From Streptomyces rimosus (lineage in GTDB: Bacteria > Actinomycetota > Actinomycetes > Streptomycetales > Streptomycetaceae), in NCBI RefSeq assembly GCF_008704655.1, contig NZ_CP023688.1, positions 3,162,001 to 3,226,000 of the forward strand: a stretch of 64,000 bases of DNA. Direction: 5' to 3'. Of this stretch, positions 1 through 7,411 are shown piece after piece. Made by a program: the position numbers and the translations under genes. Numbering within the stretch: position 1 is the first letter of the stretch; every line of letters starts with the position of its first letter. The notes beneath the pieces are model-generated. The model saw only the letters and a program-made list of their open reading frames with translations. It made no database searches and was not told the DNA's origin.

Positions 1-1071
1 TACGGCGTCCGCCAGCAGGTCGGCTTCCTTGTTCGTCAGCCGGGGGGCGCGGCGCCGCGCGTAGGCGACGGACTCGGTGCGGGTGAAGGGCAGCACCTCG
101 ATCTCCTGGGCGCTGCCGGAGCCGGACCAGTCCCGGGTGAGGGTGGTGATCAGGACGTGGCCGCGGCCGTCCGGCACCAGGTCCTCGATCTGCTCCATGT
201 CGTCGGCGCTGTCGAAGATCAGCAGCCAGCGGCGGTACGGGCGGCCGATGCGCAGCGCCTCGTGGACGGCGCGGATGCGGTCGCCCAGCTCCTGGCCGAC
301 CGGCAGGTTCATGCGGGTGGCCAGCTCGGCGAGCTGTTCGCGGGCGGCGCCGCGGTTGGTGGCGCTGATCCACCACACCACGTCGTAGTCGTTGCCGAAG
401 CGGTGGGCGTATTCGGCGGCGATCTGGCTCTTGCCGACGCCGGAGATGCCGTAGAGGGCGATCCGGGTCTCCATCGGCTGGCCGGGCCCCGGGAGCGGGC
501 CCGCCAGCTTGCCGTGCAGCTCTTCCAGCGCGGTGTCGCGGCCGGTGAAGCGGTTGTTGCGGCGGGGGATGTTCCAGATCTCGGGCGGGTCGTTGGGGAA
601 GCGCGGGGCGTTGGCGGCGGGCTCGGTGGGGCGGCGTCCGGCGGCCGGGACGCCGAGGCGGTTCAGTACGCGCCGGTTGGCCTCGACGGCGTCCAGGTCG
701 CGCAGGTCGGCGGGGCGCAGCACGGAGGCGGTGGCGGGCAGCCGCTGGGTGGCGACGCTGACGGCGGCGAAGCGGTCGGCGTGCTCCGGTACGACTTCCT
801 GAAGGGCGGCCGTCCACTCCTCGTGGGTCTTGGGGCCGAGCTTGAAGTACCAGTCGTCCAGCACCATGAGCAGGCGGCCCTCGGCGGCGAGCAGGCCGGC
901 CAGTTCCTCGGTGAGGGGGCTGTCGGCGGCGGGGTCCCAGCGCAGCATGGTGGTGCCGTGTCCGAGCTGCTCCAGCTGGTGCGAAATCCACGCCGCCCAG
1001 GGCCGGTTGAAGCCCGCGTAACTGATGGTGATGTGCTCTGCGGAGCCGGTAATAGCGGACTGGTCGGCCAT
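1..1071 (-). CDS. TIR-like/NB-ARC STAND protein of an Fxs-type system (partial, 3' end outside window)
   Basis: 357 codons are visible and the C-terminus lies beyond base 1. Residues ~12-130 form a TIR-like alpha/beta domain (ITISYAGFNRPWAAWI near the start). After a linker comes an NB-ARC NTPase: P-loop GISGVGKS at ~206-213 and a Walker-B-like strand RWLLIFDSADD. The missing part would be the winged helix and TPR repeats if it matches the FxSxx-COOH-system TPR proteins, which share this architecture and sit beside fxsB. It starts at ATG 1071, 93 bp downstream of the fxsB-like stop on the same strand, so it is probably the last visible gene of the operon. Role inferred: nucleotide-dependent sensor or effector switch. 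TPR content cannot be confirmed here. Confidence 0.85.
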   Translation of the reverse strand, partial: MADQSAITGSAEHITISYAGFNRPWAAWISHQLEQLGHGTTMLRWDPAADSPLTEELAGLLAAEGRLLMVLDDWYFKLGPKTHEEWTAALQEVVPEHADRFAAVSVATQRLPATASVLRPADLRDLDAVEANRRVLNRLGVPAAGRRPTEPAANAPRFPNDPPEIWNIPRRNNRFTGRDTALEELHGKLAGPLPGPGQPMETRIALYGISGVGKSQIAAEYAHRFGNDYDVVWWISATNRGAAREQLAELATRMNLPVGQELGDRIRAVHEALRIGRPYRRWLLIFDSADDMEQIEDLVPDGRGHVLITTLTRDWSGSGSAQEIEVLPFTRTESVAYARRRAPRLTNKEADLLADAV

Positions 1072-1164
1072 GCGCCCGTCTCCTCGGTATGCGGCGGTTC
1101 GCGCGTGCGCGAGCTGGCTGTTCGGCACGATAGCCCAAGTATCGCCCTGTGCGGCGACGCCACG

Positions 1165-2382
1165 TCAGGTCTTGTACGCGGCGGGCCAGTTGACGGACGC
1201 GGCGGCCAGTCCGGCGGCGGGCCCGGGCGTCCGGTCCGCGTGCACCTCGGTGTCGAGGCGGGCGGCGATGTGGCGGATCACCCGTTCCAGGTCGGCGCAG
1301 TACACGGACGGGTTACGGAAGCCGCTGCCCGCCCGGTAGCGGTGGGCGTAGTTGCCGCCGCCGCACACCGTCAGCAGCGGGCAGGCGCGGCACCGCGCGC
1401 ACAGGCCGTCGGCGCCCAGGCGGCGGGCGGCCATCCCCGGGTGGGCCAGCGCCTCGTCGAAGCTGTTGCGGAAGACGTCCAGGCCGGTGGCGGCGGCGCC
1501 CTCGTACGCCGATTTGAGGGAGTCGACCTGTTCGATGGCGCCGTCGGTGTCGACCACGAGCGCGACCACGGGTGACAGGCCGACCGCCTCGCTGCTGCTG
1601 GGGCGGCCCAGGAGCAGGCCGATGATCTCGGTGAAGAGGCGTATCCGGGGCGCGGGCTCCGTTTCGTCCCACCAGAGGTCGAAGACGGTGCACAGCCAGT
1701 CGCCGTACGGGGTGCGGCTCACCGGGTCGGGCGGCAGCGGCGGGCGGCTGGTCCAGTTGGCGTGCGGGAGGAGGAAGTCGAGCATCGGGGGGCCGAGGGC
1801 GCGCAGCGAGCCGTAGACCAGGGCGGGGTCGGAGGTGATGTCGATGGTGCACAGGATGCCCGCGAAGGTGTCGGGGCGGCGGGCCAGCAGGCGGGCGGCG
1901 CGGGAGGCGGCCGCCCAGGAGGGCCGTCCCGCGTGGTCCAAGCGCCGTCGGTTCAGGCCGGGGGTGCCGCCGTCCAGGCTGAGCCCGATCCGGAAGCCCG
2001 CGGCGGCCAGGGCGTCGAGCGCCTGCGGGGTGAGGAGGGTGCCGTTGGTCTGTACGCCGAGGTGCGCGCGGCAGCCGTCCGGGAGTACGGCGCGCAGCGC
2101 GGCTGCCTGGTCGAGGAGCGGTCCCGGGCCGGTGAGCAGGGGTTCGCCGCCGTGCAGGTCGACGCGGATCTCGTCGAGGCCGTGGGTGCGTACGTGTTCG
2201 GCGATGCGCAGCGCGGTCCGGCGGACGGTGCCGGGCGGGGCGTGCGGCGGGCGGGCGCGCCAGCTGCGGTCCGGGCCCGCGTAGATGTAGCAGTAGGTGC
2301 ACGCGAGGTTGCAGCGGCTGTGGGTCTTCAGGACGAACTGGCGGAAGGGGACCGCGGGCGCCTCAAGGCTCTGGAACACCAC
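1165..2382 (-). CDS. fxsB: FxsB-like radical SAM/SPASM cyclophane-forming peptide maturase
   Basis: About 405 aa from GTG 2382 (GTG 2379 is an alternative; a G-rich ribosome site precedes both). The radical SAM cluster is C24-x3-C28-x2-C31 (SRCNLACTYCYIYAG), which binds the 4Fe-4S that cleaves SAM. HGGEPLL and QTNGTLL motifs follow in the barrel. The C-terminal part has a Cys-rich SPASM-like region (LCARCRACPLLTVCGGG, then a Cys near SVYC) for auxiliary clusters. FxsB enzymes join an aromatic ring carbon to a nearby side-chain beta carbon in a small precursor, giving a three-residue cyclophane. The adjacent upstream 75-aa ORF is the obvious substrate. The protein ends shortly after SPASM, so this is the form without the metallohydrolase-like extension. 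The reading frame is open far upstream, but that is antisense to nothing useful and lacks start signals. Confidence 0.88.
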   Translation of the reverse strand: MVFQSLEAPAVPFRQFVLKTHSRCNLACTYCYIYAGPDRSWRARPPHAPPGTVRRTALRIAEHVRTHGLDEIRVDLHGGEPLLTGPGPLLDQAAALRAVLPDGCRAHLGVQTNGTLLTPQALDALAAAGFRIGLSLDGGTPGLNRRRLDHAGRPSWAAASRAARLLARRPDTFAGILCTIDITSDPALVYGSLRALGPPMLDFLLPHANWTSRPPLPPDPVSRTPYGDWLCTVFDLWWDETEPAPRIRLFTEIIGLLLGRPSSSEAVGLSPVVALVVDTDGAIEQVDSLKSAYEGAAATGLDVFRNSFDEALAHPGMAARRLGADGLCARCRACPLLTVCGGGNYAHRYRAGSGFRNPSVYCADLERVIRHIAARLDTEVHADRTPGPAAGLAAASVNWPAAYKT

Positions 2383-2545
2383 GACGCCGCCCCCTGCCTG
2401 CGTCCGACGTCCGGGCAGCCCGATGGCGGCCCGCTGTCGCGATACCTGGCTCCGGCACGGGAGAACATGCACACGGCAAGGACAACTGGCCGGTTTCGTA
2501 GCCCGTTTGCCCAAAAACCGTCGCCCGGCGTTCAGATTCGGACGC

Positions 2546-2773
2546 TTACCGTACGGTCGGGCCCGGACCGTCGTCGTAGTACGCCACCGCCCGCTCGGCG
2601 GGGGGCCAGTTGCGCAGCAGGAGGGCGGCCACCTCCCCCAGCACCGGATGGCCCGTCCGCGCGGCCACCGCGGCCACATCGACACCGCCGAAGTCCGGCA
2701 GCGGCTCGGCCGACGGGCCGGACGGCTCGGCCGGTGCGGCCGGGGCCGTACCGGTGACGGGGACTGTCGCCAC
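2546..2773 (-). CDS. candidate cyclophane RiPP precursor lacking the canonical FxSxx C-terminus
   Basis: 75 aa from GTG 2773, preceded by an AGGAGAA ribosome site 5-6 nt upstream, the strongest in the operon. Residues 1-30 are a low-complexity Ala/Pro leader. Residues ~30-60 (VAAVAARTGHPVLGEVAALL) look helical, as a maturase-recognition segment might. The C-terminus is AVAYYDDGPGPTVR. Position (immediately upstream of the fxsB-like gene), size and architecture match FxSxx-COOH precursors, but no F-x-S-x-x end is present. Tyr-Tyr-Asp and Tyr-Asp-Asp fit the aromatic-x-Asp pattern accepted by related three-residue cyclophane enzymes, so this is my candidate core. It could instead be a diverged, inactive relative. 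The stop is TAA, with no frameshift that would restore FxSxx. Confidence 0.72.
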   Translation of the reverse strand: MATVPVTGTAPAAPAEPSGPSAEPLPDFGGVDVAAVAARTGHPVLGEVAALLLRNWPPAERAVAYYDDGPGPTVR

Positions 2774-2854
2774 GCTGTTCTCCTCTGGGCCGGGTGGACG
2801 GGGTGTTCCCGCGCGCCCGTGCGCGCAAACGCCCGGCCCGGCCGGGTCGGGCGG

Positions 2855-5800
2855 TCATTCGGACGGTTCCAGGGCGCGCATCCGCTCCCTCGTGCGCCGG
2901 GCCTCCGGGCCGTTCTCCTCGGACGCGCGCTGCCACTGCTCCCAGCTCTCCCGGTACGCGGGCAGCGCCGCCTGCGGCCCCGCCGTGTCCTCCAGGACGC
3001 CGGCCCGCCGGTGGTGGGCGCGCGCCGCCAGCAGCGGGCTGCCGGCCCGTTCGGCCGCGGCGGCGGCCCGGCGGTAGGCCGCGGCGGCGCGGTCGTGCCG
3101 CTCGCGGGAGTCGAAGCGGCGGTCCAGTACGAGCTGGACGTCACCGACCTCCAGCCATGCCTCCGCACTGACCACCGGATCGGCCGAACTGCGCGCGGCC
3201 AGCTCCAGCACCCAGTCCGCCTCGTGCAGATCGGCCAGCGAGGGCTGGCGGTCGTGGCGCAGGCGCAGGGCACGGCCGAACAGCAGGCGGTGGGAGCCCA
3301 GTTCGGGGTCGTGCGGGGCGACCCGGCCGAGCGCCTCGCGCAGCACGTGCACCGCCTCGTTCGCCAGTCGCTTGGCCTGGTCGCCGGGGGGCTCCAGGCG
3401 GGCGCGCAGCAGCAGCGCGGCGCCGCGCCGGGCGAGCAGGGAGCTGTGCTCGGGCGAGTCGGGGGTGGTCAGGCGCAGCGCGGCGGCCAGCGCATCGATG
3501 GCCGCGTCCAGCGCTTCCGGGTCGGCGGTGCGGGCGTGCAGAGCGCTGTACGCCTCGGCCGTACGGCTCAGGCTCTCCGCCTCCAGGGCCGGGTCGCGCA
3601 GTTCCCGGGCGAGCGCGCGGGCCCGCTCCAGGACCGGGAGCACGGCGTCCGGGCCGGTGCCGCCGCCGAGCAGCGAGCGGGCCTGGGCCAGCTCCAGCAG
3701 CGTCTCGCAGACCTCGCGGTCCGCGGAGCCGCCCCGGCGGCGCAGCAGGGTCGTGGCGGCGTCCAGATCGGCGGTGGCGCGCAGGGCGAGCGCCCCGGCG
3801 TACGTCTCGGTGGCCTCCTCGTGTCCGGCGGCGCGGCGCGCCTGGTCCAGCAGGACACCGCCGCGCGCGGCGTAGATCTCGCCGGGCACCTGCTCGCCGC
3901 TGGGCCACTGTTCCAGGAGGGTGGTCAGGGCCTGTTCGGCCTCGTCGAGCGGGTCGGCGGCGCGGCCGGTGAAGGCCGTGGCGGCCGAGGGCAGCGCGGC
4001 CAGCCGCCGCAGCACTTCGGTACGCAGCACCATGCTCTCCAATACGCGGGGATCCAGCAGGCTCATCAGCCCGCAGGCGGTGTCCAGGTGGCGCGCGGCC
4101 TCCTCCAACGCGCTCCGTTCACCGTCCGGGTACCCCGCGGCGCCGCGTTCCTGCGCGGCGGCGTAGCGCACCCGGGCGAGCACGATCAGCGCCCTGACGC
4201 GCGCCTCGCCGTCCCCGTCCGGCGTCTGCGCCGGATCGCCGCCGACGGCCTCGGCGGCCGCCCGTACCGCCCGTTCCGCCTCCTCCAGCGCGTCCGGCTG
4301 CCGCCACTTCGCCCAGCCGTGCAGCAGCGCGCGGGCGAGGTCGGTGCCCGCGGCGGGCAGGCTCTGCGCCGCCGCGCGCAGCAGCCGCACGGCTTCGATC
4401 AAGTCCCGTACCGTGCCCTCCTGTTCGTAGCGCGCCAGCAGCGCGGCGCCCTCGGCGGCGGGCCCGTCGGGCGCGTACGACAGCTGTGCGGGCGTCCGCA
4501 GGGCCGGTTCGAACCGGCGCAGCACCCGCTCGGAGATCCGCGCGAACGGCTCGGGCACGGCGCGCTGCCCGGTCGTCGGTTCCCGGCCGCTGCCGGAGAG
4601 CATGGCGACCGCGACCGCGGGGAAGTTCCGGGCGCTGCGGCCGAACGTGCGCTCGATGTAGAGGGAGCAGTGCTTGAGGACGAGGGCGGCCTCGCCGGCG
4701 CTCAGGCGGCTCAGCAGCTCGTCCCGTACGCCGGGCACGAATTCGTACCAGGGGCCGCCGGCCGGGCCCTCGCCACCCGGCGGGCCCGCGGGGTCGGGAA
4801 GCTGCTCTATCAGGCCGCTGAGCAGCACCTCCGCCAGCTCGGCGGGGCCGGTCTGGGGCAGCATCGCGCGCTGGACGAGCTGGATGACGGGCAGCGCGAG
4901 CGGTACGGCCGACAGGTGGACGGCCAGATGGCGGGCGTCCGGCGAAGCGGTCTGCTCGAACTCGCGCACCAGCCGGGACGGTTCGGGGCGCTCGGCGGCG
5001 CGGGCGACGTCCGTGCCCAGGCCGTGGTCGCAGCGGACGACGGCGGCGGCGCCGCGCAGCGACAGGCCGGAATCGGCCGCGGCCAGCCGGGCCCAGCCGC
5101 CGAGGGCCGCGGGCGCGGCCGACAGGACCGGTACGGCGCGCTCGCGGGTGCCGCCCTGCGTCTGCCCGGCCGTGGCGGGGGTACGGCGGCGGCGCCGGGC
5201 GGGGCGGAAGTCCAGGGCGCGGTACGGGCCCTGCTGCCGTACGAGCGTGCCCGCGACGGCGGGCAGCAGGGTGCGCGCCCACATCCGCTGCGGCAGCGGC
5301 TGTACGACGGCGAGCGGCGCGTCGGCCACCCAGCGGTACAGCAGGCGCTGGATGCGCCCGTCGCGCCACAGCGGGCCCGCGCAGTCGCTCACGATGAGGG
5401 TGACGTGGTGGCCCGTGGGGTCGTGCAGCTGGTCGGCGGGGCGCAGCGGCGCGTCCCGGCCGGGGCCCGCGGCGACGCCGACCTCGTCGCCGTACGGGTG
5501 GAGGTAGTGCACCGTCACGTCGCGGAAGGCGCCGACCCGCTCGCAGACCTGCCGCAGGTCGTGCAGCATCTGCTCCCACACGGCCATGGAGGAGGAGCCG
5601 TCCATGAGCAGGCGCAGGCTGGCCGCGCGGCGGCGGACGCCGCGCAGCACCGGGATGATCATCTCGGCGTGTGCGGAGAGTTCGGCGGTGGCGTCCTCGT
5701 CCAGCTCCTGGCGGACCGGGGCGACCGGCGGGTGGTAGCGCTGGATCGGCCGCAGGGCGCGCTGCAGCGGCAGCAGGCCCGGGAAGGCGGAGGCCACGGG

Positions 5801-6163
5801 GATGCCGACCTCGCCGAGGCGGCCGTGGTCGGGGGCCAGGGTGCGGTCGTCCTGGGCGGGCAGCAGGTCCACTTCCGTGCGCCGGGGGCGGTCCCGGGCG
5901 GCGGGCTCCGTGACGGACGGCGTGTCGCGGGCGGAATCCCGGCCACGGGAATCCACAGAGAAAGTGGCCGGTTTTGGACCCTGTGCGGTGGGCGGAACCG
6001 TCTCCTCGGCAGGCGTCACGTCGCCGTCGGCCGCCCCCGGGGTGATCCACCGGGCCAGCCACAGGGCGTCCGCCAGAGCGCGGGCGTCCGCGGGCAGGCC
6101 GGCCGCGCGCAGCCGTGCGACGATCTCACCGAGGGGGCCGTGGCCCGGTCCGCCGGCCGGCAC
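2855..6163 (-). CDS. vWA/TPR protein (SAV_2336-N-like) of a vWA-MoxR-VMAP system
   Basis: 1102 aa from GTG 6163, six bases after the AAA+ ATPase stop, so translation is probably coupled. Residues ~1-100 are an Arg/Pro-rich N-terminal segment resembling the SAV_2336 N-terminal family. A von Willebrand A-like fold follows: MIDAS D188-x-S190-x-S192 (LMDGSSSM), then IVSDCAG near residue 258. After a middle region, residues ~640-1095 are Ala/Leu-rich helical repeats of TPR type, ending in a basic/acidic tail. In vWA-MoxR-VMAP systems the vWA protein works with the MoxR ATPase as a chaperone-like module and the repeats recruit partners. Neighbours on both sides support that assignment. Family naming is from memory; the MIDAS is seen directly. 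Confidence 0.82.
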   Translation of the reverse strand: MPAGGPGHGPLGEIVARLRAAGLPADARALADALWLARWITPGAADGDVTPAEETVPPTAQGPKPATFSVDSRGRDSARDTPSVTEPAARDRPRRTEVDLLPAQDDRTLAPDHGRLGEVGIPVASAFPGLLPLQRALRPIQRYHPPVAPVRQELDEDATAELSAHAEMIIPVLRGVRRRAASLRLLMDGSSSMAVWEQMLHDLRQVCERVGAFRDVTVHYLHPYGDEVGVAAGPGRDAPLRPADQLHDPTGHHVTLIVSDCAGPLWRDGRIQRLLYRWVADAPLAVVQPLPQRMWARTLLPAVAGTLVRQQGPYRALDFRPARRRRRTPATAGQTQGGTRERAVPVLSAAPAALGGWARLAAADSGLSLRGAAAVVRCDHGLGTDVARAAERPEPSRLVREFEQTASPDARHLAVHLSAVPLALPVIQLVQRAMLPQTGPAELAEVLLSGLIEQLPDPAGPPGGEGPAGGPWYEFVPGVRDELLSRLSAGEAALVLKHCSLYIERTFGRSARNFPAVAVAMLSGSGREPTTGQRAVPEPFARISERVLRRFEPALRTPAQLSYAPDGPAAEGAALLARYEQEGTVRDLIEAVRLLRAAAQSLPAAGTDLARALLHGWAKWRQPDALEEAERAVRAAAEAVGGDPAQTPDGDGEARVRALIVLARVRYAAAQERGAAGYPDGERSALEEAARHLDTACGLMSLLDPRVLESMVLRTEVLRRLAALPSAATAFTGRAADPLDEAEQALTTLLEQWPSGEQVPGEIYAARGGVLLDQARRAAGHEEATETYAGALALRATADLDAATTLLRRRGGSADREVCETLLELAQARSLLGGGTGPDAVLPVLERARALARELRDPALEAESLSRTAEAYSALHARTADPEALDAAIDALAAALRLTTPDSPEHSSLLARRGAALLLRARLEPPGDQAKRLANEAVHVLREALGRVAPHDPELGSHRLLFGRALRLRHDRQPSLADLHEADWVLELAARSSADPVVSAEAWLEVGDVQLVLDRRFDSRERHDRAAAAYRRAAAAAERAGSPLLAARAHHRRAGVLEDTAGPQAALPAYRESWEQWQRASEENGPEARRTRERMRALEPSE

Positions 6164-6169
6164 CGCGGA

Positions 6170-7228
6170 TCACCTGGTCCGATCCAGGGGCCGCAGCAGC
6201 TCGGCCGTCAGGCGCCGCCGCGTCTCCTCCTCGTCCTCGTCCGCCCAGCCGGCCTGCCGCGTCAGGTGGATCGCGTTGAGCAGCTGGTCCACGGCCCGTA
6301 CGTCGCCGGGCTCGCGGTCCAGGAAGCGGTCGATGACGGACTCGTGCTCGGCCGCGGCGCTCTCGCCGAAGTGCGCCCGCACCATGTCCGCGAGCCGCTC
6401 CTTGTCGGGCGTGGGGATGTTCAGGTGGATACAGCGGCGCAGCAGCGGCGCGGGGAAGTCCCGCTCGCCGTTGCTGGTCAGCACGATGAACGGGAAGGCG
6501 CGGCAGCGCACCCGGCCGTCCCGCACGGTGACCCGTACGCCGTCGTCGCTCAGCACCGGCACCTCGGGGGCCGATCCGGCCAGCCGCTCCAGCTCCGGAA
6601 TCCGGAACTCCCCTTCCTCCAGCACGTTGAGCAGGTCGTTCGGCAGGTCGATGTCGCTCTTGTCCAGCTCGTCGACGAGCAGCACACGCGGCTTCGCGGC
6701 GGGCAGCAGGGCCGTGCCGAGCGGGCCGAGACGGATGTAGCGGCCGATGCCGCCGCCCGGCTCGTCCTGCGGGCCCGGCCGCCCCTCCGCCGGCCCCGGC
6801 GTCGTCTGCGGGCGGGCCGCGCGGGCGATCTGGAGGTCCTGGAGGCGACCGATGGCGTCGTACTCGTACAGCCCGTCACGCAGCGAACTGCGGCTGACGA
6901 TGGACCAGTTCAGCACCCGGCCGAGGCCCAGTTCGTAGGCGACCGAGTGCGCGAGGGTGGACTTCCCGCTGCCCGGGGCGCCCGTCACCAGCAGGGGACG
7001 GCGCAGGTAGAGCGCCGCGTTGACCAGCTCGCGCTCGGTCTCGCCCGGCCGGTGGTAGCTGGCCTCGCGGCGCTGCACGCCGAGCCGGCGCTCGGAGGCG
7101 TGGTCGAGAGCCGTGGGCGGCGCCACGAGCGGGCCGCCGTCGAAATCGCGCCATGGAGGGGGTGGCGGTAACTGCTCGATGCCGTCGTGCGGAGCCCCCG
7201 CGCCACGGTAGATGAGCCAGTCGCTCAC
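6170..7228 (-). CDS. MoxR-like AAA+ ATPase
   Basis: 352 aa from GTG 7228 with GAGGAG 8 nt upstream; the upstream extension to 7288 has no ribosome site and is low complexity. Walker A GAPGSGKS at residues 83-90, Walker B LLVDELDKSD with Asp-Glu, sensor 1 LTSNGERDFP, and an arginine-rich ring-interface segment (PLLRRCIHL). ELDKSD followed by ERDFP is the usual MoxR pattern. The C-terminal ~80 aa form the helical lid. Partner of the downstream vWA protein (6-bp gap). Expected to form a ring that remodels a target or controls the vWA/VMAP proteins. The first 60 aa carry a Pro-rich stretch. The 183 bp before the gene could hold a secondary promoter. Confidence 0.9.
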   Translation of the reverse strand: MSDWLIYRGAGAPHDGIEQLPPPPPWRDFDGGPLVAPPTALDHASERRLGVQRREASYHRPGETERELVNAALYLRRPLLVTGAPGSGKSTLAHSVAYELGLGRVLNWSIVSRSSLRDGLYEYDAIGRLQDLQIARAARPQTTPGPAEGRPGPQDEPGGGIGRYIRLGPLGTALLPAAKPRVLLVDELDKSDIDLPNDLLNVLEEGEFRIPELERLAGSAPEVPVLSDDGVRVTVRDGRVRCRAFPFIVLTSNGERDFPAPLLRRCIHLNIPTPDKERLADMVRAHFGESAAAEHESVIDRFLDREPGDVRAVDQLLNAIHLTRQAGWADEDEEETRRRLTAELLRPLDRTR

Positions 7229-7411
7229 GTCGGAACTCCTCGTCGCCGGCCGGCCATCGGGCAGGGGCGCGGGGCCGCGGCGGAGCATCCGGCAAGCGTC
7301 GGCGCCGCTTCCCGCCCTCCCCGGACCCGTCCCCCTGGCAATCTCTCACGACGCTAGGACAGTAACCAGCCGGACGGAAGGACACGGGGCGTTTTCCGGT
7401 CTCGGGTGCCG

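Noticed and set aside
2532-2936. 134-aa minus-strand ORF overlapping the precursor
   Set aside because: Different frame, Arg/Gly-rich, no ribosome site; the 75-aa frame has AGGAGAA at the right distance.
2383-3273. N-terminal extension of the FxsB-like frame across the precursor gene
   Set aside because: Arg/Pro/Ala noise, no ribosome site, and it would overlap the precursor and vWA genes; GTG 2382 fits family length.
2297-7171. 1624-aa plus-strand ORF over the vWA/MoxR genes
   Set aside because: Antisense shadow of strongly supported minus-strand genes; composition is Gly/Arg/Gln-rich with no family motifs.
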